A stretch of 64,000 bases of DNA from Pseudomonadota bacterium (GTDB lineage Bacteria > Pseudomonadota > Alphaproteobacteria > Rhizobiales > Xanthobacteraceae): NCBI GenBank assembly GCA_023387735.1, contig JAEWHP010000001.1, positions 38,447-102,446 of the forward strand. The letters run 5' to 3'. How positions within the stretch are numbered: the stretch's first letter is position 1; each line of letters opens with the position of its first letter. The notes under the pieces were generated by a model. The model saw nothing but the letters and a program-made list of their open reading frames with translations. It was not told the origin of the DNA and made no database searches. Shown piece by piece: positions 16,670-23,970 of the stretch. A program made the position numbers and the translations under genes.

Positions 16670-17068
16670 ATGGAAATCGATCTTCCGGACGTGCTGGCCG
16701 AGGTATCCGCGCAATTCGCGCGCTACGAGAAGGCGCTGGTGTCCAACGACGTGGCGGTGCTCGACGAACTGTTCCGCAACGATCCCCGCACGCTGCGCTA
16801 CGGCATCGGCGAAAACCTCTACGGCTACGAGGCGATCAAGGGCTTTCGCGCCGCGCGTTCACCGGTCGGGCTGATGCGCAAGACCGACAAGACCGTGATC
16901 ACGACCTATGGCCGCGACACCGCGGTGGCCTCGACGCTGTTCTATCGCGAGAACGCGAAGGGCAGGGTGGGGCGGCAGATGCAGACCTGGGTTCGATTTC
17001 CCGAAGGGTGGAGGATCGTCGCGGCCCATGTCAGCGTGATCGACGAGCCGAAGGATTCATCGACATGA
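16670..17068 (+). CDS. atzH: AtzH-like protein (DUF3225, SnoaL-like fold)
   Basis: 132 residues from ATG 16670, two bases past the atzE stop. Motifs include RYEKALVSNDVAVLDELFRN, TLRYGIGENLYGYEAIKGFR and VGRQMQTWVRFPEGWRIVAA. These fit the compact NTF2/SnoaL-like AtzH family. AtzH of Pseudomonas ADP is reported to be a decarboxylating amidohydrolase turning 1,3-dicarboxyurea into allophanate. That links AtzE to the allophanate hydrolase encoded convergently at 17828-19663. The stop overlaps the next start (ATGA at 17065-17068). Confidence 0.83.
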   Translation: MEIDLPDVLAEVSAQFARYEKALVSNDVAVLDELFRNDPRTLRYGIGENLYGYEAIKGFRAARSPVGLMRKTDKTVITTYGRDTAVASTLFYRENAKGRVGRQMQTWVRFPEGWRIVAAHVSVIDEPKDSST

Positions 17069-17799
17069 GTCTGGATGACCTTCCCATCCGCGCGCCGCCG
17101 CCGGGCGCCGAGCCCGGGACGGTGGTCCGGCGGGTCGACCGTCCGTCGCCGCAACGGGACAAGGTCACGCGTGCGGAGGAGTTACGGCTGCAGCTCGCCG
17201 ACGAGATCGTGCGCGGCGTGCTGCCGCCGGGATCGGCGCTCGACGAGACCGATATTGCGCGCCGCTTTTCCGTGTCGCGCACGCCGGTCCGCGAAGCGTT
17301 GCGCCAATTGGTGGCGAGCGGCCTTGTCGAAGCCCGGCCCCATCGCGGTGCCGTGGTGGCGCAGCCGTCGCTCGATCGTTTGACTGAAATGTTCGAGGCG
17401 ATGGCGGAGCTCGAAGCGCTGTGCGCGTGGTTTGCCGCCGAACGAATGTCGCCGGCGGACCGGCAGAAGCTGGAAGCAATCCACGAGGAGTTGCGGGTCC
17501 TGAGTCATGCCGGCAATCCCGAGCGCTTCCACGAAGTCAACGAGCGCTTCCACAACGCGATCTATGCGGGGTCCCAGAACAGCTATATCGCCGAGATGAC
17601 GTTGGCGACGCGGGTGCGGGTGCAGCCGTTCCGCCGCGCCCAGTTCCGCAATCTGGGGCGGCTGGCAAAATCGCACGCCGAACACGACCGCGTCGTCGTC
17701 GCCATCATGCGCGGCGACAAGAATGGTGCAGCCGGTGCGATGCGCGCGCATATCGAACTGGTGCGCGGGGAGTACGAGCTCTACGCGGTGTCGGTGTAG
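17065..17799 (+). CDS. GntR-family (FadR/FCD type) transcriptional regulator
   Basis: 244 residues from ATG 17065. An N-terminal winged helix (about 35-100, LADEIVRGVLPPGSALDETD, FSVSRTPVREALRQL) is followed by an FCD ligand domain. Its helices contain EMFEAMAELEALCAWFAA, RFHEVNERFHNAIYAGSQN and AEHDRVVVAIMRGDK, with the metal/ligand-binding Asp/His pattern of the family. It is the last gene of the transporter-atz operon and probably senses a pathway intermediate. TTGTG/CACAA-type inverted repeats lie before both the operon (9442-9457) and atzF (19717-19744) and are candidate operators. Confidence 0.9.
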   Translation: MSLDDLPIRAPPPGAEPGTVVRRVDRPSPQRDKVTRAEELRLQLADEIVRGVLPPGSALDETDIARRFSVSRTPVREALRQLVASGLVEARPHRGAVVAQPSLDRLTEMFEAMAELEALCAWFAAERMSPADRQKLEAIHEELRVLSHAGNPERFHEVNERFHNAIYAGSQNSYIAEMTLATRVRVQPFRRAQFRNLGRLAKSHAEHDRVVVAIMRGDKNGAAGAMRAHIELVRGEYELYAVSV

Positions 17800-17823
17800 C
17801 CCCTCTGTCGTAGAGCTGCCTCT

Positions 17824-17865
17824 GTCGTTATTCCGGGGCGCCGCAACGCGGCGAACCCGGAATCC
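17824..17865. repeat. half copy of the ATTCCGGGG/CCCGGAAT repeat forming the 3' end of atzF
   Basis: ATTCCGGGGCGCCGC and GCGGCGAACCCGGAAT form the left hairpin of the repeat family also seen at 36305, 42543 and 54767. Here it overlaps the last 13 codons of atzF (minus strand), which read WIPGSPRCGAPE and stop within it. Confidence 0.7.
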
Positions 17866-19663
17866 AACTCTCCGCCATAAACGCGCGCCAGCCGCCGAAC
17901 GATGAGATATCGCGCGCGCCTTCGATCGCGACGGGCTCCACCACGAACCCCTTCACACCGCGCCCATCCGCAAGTCGCACCGTGCCGATGCCGAGCGGCG
18001 GCGGGATCGCGGCGACGAACTTTCCGAATGCCGCCGCCGACAGCGCCCAGAGCTCAACCTTGATCGAACTCCCACCGCCGGCATCGACGCGCAGCATGCC
18101 GGGCTTGGGCGGCGTGGTGTCGAGCGCGTAAAGCTTGTAGTCCGGCGCCGTTGCTGTGGCTTCGAGCAGCCGCCCACCCAGCACCTGCAATTCGCCATTA
18201 AGCGCCATGCCGGATAGATGCGCGCCGACCACTGCGATGGTGATTTCGTCGTCACCAACTTCCACCGGCAGTGCCGCGAGCGGCGGCTGCGCCAGGCCCT
18301 TGCCGCCCATCGCCAGCCCGGTGTCGGCGTGGAACGCGCGGCCGATGCTGGCAAGTTGCGCGTCGCGCCCGGCGGGCGCCAGCAGCGTGATGCCGAACGG
18401 AATGCCGTCGGGCCGCATCGCGGCCGGCAGCGCCAGGCCGCAGAGGTCGAGCAGGTTCACGAAGTTGGTGTAGGTGCCGAGCCTGGAGTTCAATTCGATC
18501 GGATTGGCCAGCACCTGCGCCGTCGTGTAGGCCGTCGGCGCGGTCGGCAGCACGATCGCATCAAATTTGGCAAAGGCGCGTTCGGCGGTGCGCCGCAGCG
18601 CCTGCAGGCGATAGAGCGAGGCGAACGTTTCCGCCGCCGTCAGCCGCGCGCCGGGCGCGGTGATCTCGCGCGTCACCGGATGGATCGAGTCCGGCGATGA
18701 CGCCAGCAGGTCGCGGATCACCAGATAGCGCTCGGCGACCCACGGTCCCTCGTAGAGCAGCCGCGCGGTCTCATAGAACGGTTCGAGATCGAACTCGACC
18801 AGCGTAGCGCCGAGCGACGTCCAGCGCTCGAGCGCCTCGCCATAGGCTTTCTCCGAGGCGCGATCGCCGAAGAAGATCAACTGGCCGTTGCGCGGGACGC
18901 CGAGCCGGAACTGGCCGGGAAGCGCCGCCATCTTTCCGAGCGGCCGGTCGCGCGAGAACGGATCGGCACCGTCGGTGCCGGCCATGGCCGAGAGCGCCGT
19001 CATCGCGTCGTCCACCGTCAGCGAGAATACCGAGATGCAATCCAGCGTCCGGCATGCCGGCACCAGGCCTGCGTTCGAAATCAGCCCAAGGCTCGGCTTC
19101 AGTCCGACGATGTTGTTGAGCATCGCCGGCACGCGGCCGCTTCCGGCCGTATCGGTGCCGAGCGCGAGCGGCACCAGGCCGGCGGAAACCGCGACCGCCG
19201 ATCCCGAACTCGATCCGCCCGGAACGAGATCGCCGCGGACCGGATTGACGGGAATGCCGTAGGGCGAGCGGACGCCGACGAGGCCGGTTGCGAACTGATC
19301 GAGGTTGGTCTTGCCGATGATGATGGCGCCAGCCGCGCGCAGCTTTGCCACGGCCGTCGAATCCTCCGCGGGCATGGTGGAGAACGCCGGGCAGGCGGCG
19401 GTGGTCGGCATCCCCTGCGCGTCGATGTTATCCTTGACGGCAACCGGCACGCCAAGAAGCGGAAGCGCGGATGGATCCTTCGATGCCAGCGCCTCGGCTT
19501 CTGCGACCGCATCCCTCTCGTCGCGCAGGCTGATGAACACGGCAGGGTCGTTGTGGTCGCGGATGCGCTGATAGCTGCGCGCAACGGTCTGCGCCGGCGT
19601 GATCGCGCCGGCGCGGTGCGCGGCGACGATCGCGGCGACGGTTTCAGGCGCGTCAGACCCCAT
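17828..19663 (-). CDS. atzF: allophanate hydrolase
   Basis: 611 residues from ATG 19663, with GGAG 10 nt upstream. A longer TTG reading at 19687 is less likely. The amidase domain (1-430) has K77 in GVPVAVKDNID, GGSSSGSAVAVSAG and GTDTAGSGRVPAML. A C-terminal domain (about 445-600) ends near RDISSFGGWRAFMAES, typical of allophanate hydrolases. It splits allophanate to ammonia and CO2, the last step of urea/biuret-type catabolism. It faces the atzG-E-H operon convergently and has its own sigma-54 promoter (19705-19719). No urea carboxylase is adjacent. The last residues are encoded by a dispersed repeat. Confidence 0.92.
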   Translation of the reverse strand: MGSDAPETVAAIVAAHRAGAITPAQTVARSYQRIRDHNDPAVFISLRDERDAVAEAEALASKDPSALPLLGVPVAVKDNIDAQGMPTTAACPAFSTMPAEDSTAVAKLRAAGAIIIGKTNLDQFATGLVGVRSPYGIPVNPVRGDLVPGGSSSGSAVAVSAGLVPLALGTDTAGSGRVPAMLNNIVGLKPSLGLISNAGLVPACRTLDCISVFSLTVDDAMTALSAMAGTDGADPFSRDRPLGKMAALPGQFRLGVPRNGQLIFFGDRASEKAYGEALERWTSLGATLVEFDLEPFYETARLLYEGPWVAERYLVIRDLLASSPDSIHPVTREITAPGARLTAAETFASLYRLQALRRTAERAFAKFDAIVLPTAPTAYTTAQVLANPIELNSRLGTYTNFVNLLDLCGLALPAAMRPDGIPFGITLLAPAGRDAQLASIGRAFHADTGLAMGGKGLAQPPLAALPVEVGDDEITIAVVGAHLSGMALNGELQVLGGRLLEATATAPDYKLYALDTTPPKPGMLRVDAGGGSSIKVELWALSAAAFGKFVAAIPPPLGIGTVRLADGRGVKGFVVEPVAIEGARDISSFGGWRAFMAESWIPGSPRCGAPE

Positions 19664-19704
19664 GGCGAGCAAAACTCCAGCGAGCAAATGTTACCGTGGC
19701 CATA

Positions 19705-19719
19705 GCAAGCGATGTGCCA
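19705..19719 (-). promoter_or_regulatory. sigma-54 (RpoN) promoter of atzF
   Basis: On the minus strand TGGCAC (19719-19714), five bases (ATCGC), then TTGC (19708-19705) exactly fits the -24/-12 consensus. The inferred transcription start gives a leader of roughly 30 nt before the ATG at 19663. This is the second perfect sigma-54 promoter in the same functional island. Confidence 0.78.
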
Positions 19720-19833
19720 TTGTGTACATCAATTGCACAAATGGAATGGAGTGAGTATCAGCGTGATTTCAGAGAGTTAGATGCTCGCAGCGAAAGGACG
19801 TAGGCGGCCTGATTGATCCGGCCGCATCGTGTT

Positions 19834-19850
19834 TGCATAATAATTGGGCA
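19834..19850 (-). promoter_or_regulatory. NtrC-like site upstream of atzF
   Basis: TGCATAATAATTGGGCA retains the TGCA...GGCA ends of the NtrC consensus at 17-bp length. It is about 120 bp upstream of the atzF -24 element, a normal enhancer distance. Eight of twelve informative positions agree, so it is suggestive only. Confidence 0.35.
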
Positions 19851-19973
19851 GATTGTTCTCAATCCCGCCATGGTGTCCCGGCGCCTGACGACGTGTTGCC
19901 GGGCCGAGCCGATCTCGCGTAGAGCAGGCGGCCTGCCCGAGAAACATGACAAGAGGGGCAGCGGAGGAAATCG

Positions 19974-21839
19974 ATGACGCCAGCCGCAGCCCCAAGCCGC
20001 GACCGAACCGAAGCGCTGTTCGCGCCCCCTGCAATCATGGCCGACCGCCGGGCTGACGGCAGCATCGTCCTGAAATCGATGACGCCGCTTCAACCGAGCG
20101 CGCGTTGCATCGGCGACTGGCTGGAGCATTGGGCGCGGCAGGCGCCCGAGCGCATCTTCCTGGCCGACCGCGCCGGGACCGATGCGCCGTGGTCGACCGT
20201 TACCTACCGGGACGCCTTGAAGCAGGTGCGCTCTGCGGGGGCGTGGATTCTCGCGCAAGGTCTGAGCGCCGAGCGTCCGCTGGTGATTCTGTCCGACAAC
20301 AGCGTCGAGCACGCGCTGTTCGCGCTGGCGGCCCAGCATGTCGGCGTGCCCTCGGCGGCGATCTCGCCGGCCTATTCGCTGATGTCCAAGGATTTCGACA
20401 AGCTCGGGAGCATGATCAGGCTGCTGGAGCCGGGAGTGATCTATGTTTCCGCCATGAAGCCGTTCGCGGCGGCGCTGGCGGCGATCCAGCCGCTGCATTC
20501 AGCGACGATCGTCAGCGGCGATCCCGCCGACACAGGCGCGACCTCGTTTCGCAGCATCGCGGCAACGCCGGAAACGCCCGATGTGGCAAAAGCGTTTGCT
20601 GCGGTGACGCCGGATACGATCGCAAAATTCCTGTTCACCTCGGGCTCGACCGGCACGCCGAAGGCCGTCATCAACACCCAGCGCATGCTGACCTCGAGCC
20701 AGCAGGCCAAGGCGCAGACCTGGTCGTTCCTCGAAGCGAGCGGCGAGGATCTCGTGATCCTCGACTGGCTGCCGTGGAGCCACACTTTTGGCGCCAACCA
20801 CAATTTCAATCTGGTGCTGCGCAACGGCGGCACGCTCCATGTCGACGGCGGCAAGCCGGCGCCAGGGCTGTTCGCGACGTCGCTGGCCAATCTGCGCAGC
20901 GTGATGCCTACGGTCTATTTCAACGTGCCGCGCGGTTTCGACATGCTGATCGCGGCGCTGCGCGGTGACGACGACCTGCGGCAAAGGTTCTTCAGCGAAG
21001 TGAAATTCGCCTTCTACGCCGGCGCGGCACTGCCGCAGAATCTCTGGGATGCGCTGGAAGAGCTCTCGGTCAAAACCGTCGGCCGCGCGCTGCCGATGGT
21101 GTCGGCCTGGGGCTCGACCGAAACCTCGCCGCTCGCGACCGATTGCCATTTCCAGGCGCAGCGCTCCGGCAATATCGGCGTGCCGATCCCGGGCACCGAA
21201 CTAAAACTGGTGCCGTCGGGCGACAAGCTGGAGGTGCGCGTGCGCGGCCCGAACGTCACGCCGGGTTATTGGAAGGCGCCGGAACTGACCGCGCAGGCCT
21301 TTGACGCCGAAGGCTTCTATCTGATCGGCGATGCCGTGACATTTGCTGACCCGGCGCGCCCGGAACTCGGTCTGTTTTTCGACGGCCGCGTCGCGGAGGA
21401 CTTCAAGCTCAACTCCGGCACCTGGGTCAGCGTCGGTACCTTGCGCGTCGCGGGGATTGCCGCACTGGCGCCGCTGGCGCAGGACATCGTCGTGACCGGC
21501 CATGGCGGCGACGAGGTGCGCTTCCTGGTATTTCCGAACATTGCGGCGTGCCGTGCCCATGCTGGCCTGCCTGACAGCGCCGATGCGAAAGACGTGATCG
21601 GCCACGACAAGGTTCGCAGCGCGATCGCTTCAGGGCTCGCAAAGCTCAAGGCGCAAAGCGGCAACTCGTCCGGCCACGCCACGCGTGCGCTGCTGCTGGC
21701 CGAGCCTGCGTCGGTCGATGGCGGCGAGATCACCGACAAGGGCTACATCAACCAGCGCGCGGTGCTGACGCGGCGGGTGCAGGCGGTAGCGACGCTGGAC
21801 GATGCGGCCTCCGCCGAATGGATCGGCTGCGCCGGGTAG
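19974..21839 (+). CDS. fcs: feruloyl-CoA synthetase-like AMP-forming ligase
   Basis: A 621-residue ANL-superfamily enzyme with GGAGG before ATG 19974. Motifs are the P-loop TSGSTGTPKAVINTQ, AWGSTETSPLAT, and GFYLIGDAVTF leading to FFDGRVAEDFKLNSGTWVSV. The catalytic-lysine region is GEITDKGYINQRAVL. The DGRVAEDFKLNSGTWV form is characteristic of feruloyl-CoA synthetases, which convert hydroxycinnamates to CoA thioesters. No enoyl-CoA hydratase/aldolase (Ech) or vanillin dehydrogenase is adjacent. A tannase/feruloyl esterase (25347) and a methoxy-demethylating P450 (22694) nearby support an aromatic substrate. Confidence 0.88.
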   Translation: MTPAAAPSRDRTEALFAPPAIMADRRADGSIVLKSMTPLQPSARCIGDWLEHWARQAPERIFLADRAGTDAPWSTVTYRDALKQVRSAGAWILAQGLSAERPLVILSDNSVEHALFALAAQHVGVPSAAISPAYSLMSKDFDKLGSMIRLLEPGVIYVSAMKPFAAALAAIQPLHSATIVSGDPADTGATSFRSIAATPETPDVAKAFAAVTPDTIAKFLFTSGSTGTPKAVINTQRMLTSSQQAKAQTWSFLEASGEDLVILDWLPWSHTFGANHNFNLVLRNGGTLHVDGGKPAPGLFATSLANLRSVMPTVYFNVPRGFDMLIAALRGDDDLRQRFFSEVKFAFYAGAALPQNLWDALEELSVKTVGRALPMVSAWGSTETSPLATDCHFQAQRSGNIGVPIPGTELKLVPSGDKLEVRVRGPNVTPGYWKAPELTAQAFDAEGFYLIGDAVTFADPARPELGLFFDGRVAEDFKLNSGTWVSVGTLRVAGIAALAPLAQDIVVTGHGGDEVRFLVFPNIAACRAHAGLPDSADAKDVIGHDKVRSAIASGLAKLKAQSGNSSGHATRALLLAEPASVDGGEITDKGYINQRAVLTRRVQAVATLDDAASAEWIGCAG

Positions 21840-21900
21840 GCGCGGAACCTTCGGACCAAATAACTGATCGGGCGGGGAAAAATCTCTCGCCGACAAATTT

Positions 21901-21914
21901 GTTGCCAAGGCAAC
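21901..21914. promoter_or_regulatory. GTTGCC-AA-GGCAAC operator-like palindrome
   Basis: A perfect 6+6 inverted repeat with a 2-bp centre, flanked by partly symmetric ACAA...TTGT. It lies 60 bp past the fcs stop and before a segment with no intact gene. MarR-type regulators bind palindromes of this size, and one is encoded next door (22089). A relative, GTTGCCTACGCAAC, occurs at 28598-28611. Confidence 0.5.
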
Positions 21915-22088
21915 TAACTTGTGAAAGCTTCCGCGCTGCGCACGGCTCACCGACAGAGCAGATGAAACTGCCACCCGTGCCGGGAGAAAACGATGCTCGA
22001 GAGGAACGGCCCATCATGGCCGAATGCCGGCGTTCGCTCGGCCGGCCGAAATTCTGACACTAGGCCAATCGCGGTCGCCGCCGTGCGA
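21915..22088. other. gene-free segment with a possible decayed gene start
   Basis: After the palindrome there is GGGAGAAAACG followed by ATG at 21993, opening a frame that begins MLERNGPSWPNAGV and degenerates, with no plausible domain. That opening loosely resembles acyl-CoA dehydrogenase N-termini. It may be the stump of a deleted operon. Nothing else is seen. Confidence 0.3.
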
Positions 22089-22610
22089 TCAGGTGCTGCT
22101 CTGCCCGGTCACGGCGCCGAGATTTTCGTGCAGCCGCCGCAGCAGGTCGATCAGCACTTCCCGTTCGTCTTTCTTCAGGCAGGACAACAGCCGCCGTTCG
22201 CGTTCGAGGGCTGCCATGATCACCTTGTCGTGGATCGCGCGTCCGCGCGGGGTCAGCGAGATGGCGTGGGTGCGGCCGTCGTCGGGCGCGGTGCGGATCG
22301 CGACCAGGCCGCGCTTCTGCAGCACCGAAAGATTGCGGCTGACCGGCCCCTTGTCGAAGCCGATCACGTTGCAGATCCGCGAGGCGGGGATGCCGGGCTC
22401 GATCGCCAGCAGCGACATGATCCGCCATTCCGTGACGTTGACGCCGAAATTGCGCTGATAGAACACCGTCGCGCTGTTCGACAGCTTGTTGGCGATGAAG
22501 GTGATGAACGCCGGAACGTAGCGGTCGAGATCGAGCAACGGGCCGTCATCGGCGGCGGGCTCCACTGGGCGCGGCCGGCGCGGTTTCCGGCTAACGGGAA
22601 TCTGGCTCAT
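22089..22610 (-). CDS. MarR-family transcriptional regulator
   Basis: 173 residues from the ATG at 22610; the longer frame to 22826 would run into the divergent P450 gene. A basic N-terminal tail (SRKPRRPRP) precedes the helical dimerisation segment and winged helix. Recognisable parts are VNVTEWRIMSLLAIEPGIPA, GFDKGPVSRNLSVLQKRGLV and a wing with TAPDDGRTHAISLTPRG. Family members close to aromatic-acid genes (CouR, FerR, HcaR types) are repressors relieved by hydroxycinnamoyl-CoA. Position between fcs and the divergent P450 supports such a role. Confidence 0.9.
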   Translation of the reverse strand: MSQIPVSRKPRRPRPVEPAADDGPLLDLDRYVPAFITFIANKLSNSATVFYQRNFGVNVTEWRIMSLLAIEPGIPASRICNVIGFDKGPVSRNLSVLQKRGLVAIRTAPDDGRTHAISLTPRGRAIHDKVIMAALERERRLLSCLKKDEREVLIDLLRRLHENLGAVTGQSST

Positions 22611-22693
22611 GTCTCGATCATCGCTGCGGAATTGCGACCGAGCAATAGGGACATGGGGCAGGGCTTTACAAGGGCAAACTTCGGGAGGTCTCG

Positions 22694-23917
22694 ATGACTT
22701 CGACGAATTCCAGCACCTCGGCCGGCCACGGCGCGACCGTACCGCATCTCGCGCTCGATCCGTTCTCGATCGAGTTCTTCGACGATCTGTATCCTTCCCA
22801 GGAACTGCTGCGTGAGGCCGGGCCACTGGTCTATCTCGACAAGTGGAATGTCTACGGCGTGGCGCGGCATGCGGAGGTGCACGCCGTCCTGAACGATCCA
22901 GCCACGTTCTGTTCGAGTCGTGGCGTCGGCTTGAGCGACTTCGCCAAGGAGAAACCGTGGCGTCCGCCGAGCATCATCCTCGAGGCGGATCCTCCGGCGC
23001 ACACCCGCACCCGCGCGGTGCTGAGCCAGGTGCTGTCGCCGACTGCACTGAAGCAGGTCCGCGACCGGTTCGCGGCTGCGGCTGCCGCAACCGTCGACCG
23101 CCTGCTGGAGCAGCGAAGTTTCGACGCCGTCGCCGATCTTGCGGAAGCCTATCCGCTGGCGATCTTCCCCGATGCGCTCGGGCTGAAGCAGGAGGGGCGC
23201 GAGCATCTGCTGCCCTATGCCGGCGTCGTTTTCAATGCGTTCGGCCCGCCCAACAAGCTGCGGCAGGACGCGATCGAGCGCTCGGCGCCGCACCAGGCCT
23301 ATGTCGCTGAACAGTGCCAGCGCGAAAACCTCGCACCCGGCGGGTTCGGCGCCTGCATCCATGCGCGCGTCGATGCCGGCGATATCACCGCGGCCGAGGC
23401 GCCGCTGCTGGTACGCTCGCTGCTGTCGGCCGGGCTCGACACCACGGTCAACGGCATCGGCGCCGCGGTCTATTGCCTGGCGCGCTATCCCGAACAGCTG
23501 GCGCGGTTGCGCCAGGACGTCACGTTGGCCCGCAATGCGTTCGAGGAGGCCGTGCGGTTCGAGAGCCCGGTGCAGACGTTCTTTCGCACCACGACGCGCG
23601 AGGTAGAAATCGGCGGCCATCGCATCGGCGAGGGGGAGAAGGTGCTGATGTTTCTCGGCGCGGCCAACCGCGATCCGCGCCGCTGGGAAAACCCAGACAG
23701 CTACGACATCACGCGGCGGACCAGCGGCCATGTCGGCTACGGCTCCGGCATTCATATGTGCGTCGGCCAGCTCGTCGCCCGCCTCGAAGGCGAAACCATG
23801 CTGGCGGCGCTGGCGCGCAAGGTTGGCAGCATCGAGATCACCGGTCCCGTCAAGCGCCGCTACAACAACACGCTGCGCGGGCTTGAGAGCCTTCCCGTGA
23901 CCATCACGCCGGCCTGA
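22694..23917 (+). CDS. CYP199A-type cytochrome P450 (para-methoxybenzoate O-demethylase family)
   Basis: 407 residues after GGGAGG. Long stretches match my memory of Rhodopseudomonas CYP199A2/A4 (VYLDKWNVYGVARHAEVHAV, CSSRGVGLSDFAKEKPWRPP, LAPGGFGACIHARVDAGDI). The heme-binding loop GYGSGIHMCVGQLVARLEGE places the thiolate ligand at C356. The I-helix LLSAGLDTTVNGIG and the ExxR in AFEEAVRFESP are present. Characterised members remove the 4-methoxy group from methoxybenzoate, veratrate and similar acids, with a dedicated [2Fe-2S] ferredoxin and reductase. No ferredoxin gene is adjacent. Transcribed divergently from the MarR gene across 83 bp. Confidence 0.9.
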   Translation: MTSTNSSTSAGHGATVPHLALDPFSIEFFDDLYPSQELLREAGPLVYLDKWNVYGVARHAEVHAVLNDPATFCSSRGVGLSDFAKEKPWRPPSIILEADPPAHTRTRAVLSQVLSPTALKQVRDRFAAAAAATVDRLLEQRSFDAVADLAEAYPLAIFPDALGLKQEGREHLLPYAGVVFNAFGPPNKLRQDAIERSAPHQAYVAEQCQRENLAPGGFGACIHARVDAGDITAAEAPLLVRSLLSAGLDTTVNGIGAAVYCLARYPEQLARLRQDVTLARNAFEEAVRFESPVQTFFRTTTREVEIGGHRIGEGEKVLMFLGAANRDPRRWENPDSYDITRRTSGHVGYGSGIHMCVGQLVARLEGETMLAALARKVGSIEITGPVKRRYNNTLRGLESLPVTITPA

Positions 23918-23970
23918 CGCCGTCGCTGCAAGTTAGTTTCTCAAACAAAAAAATCCGAGGGGAGAACGCA

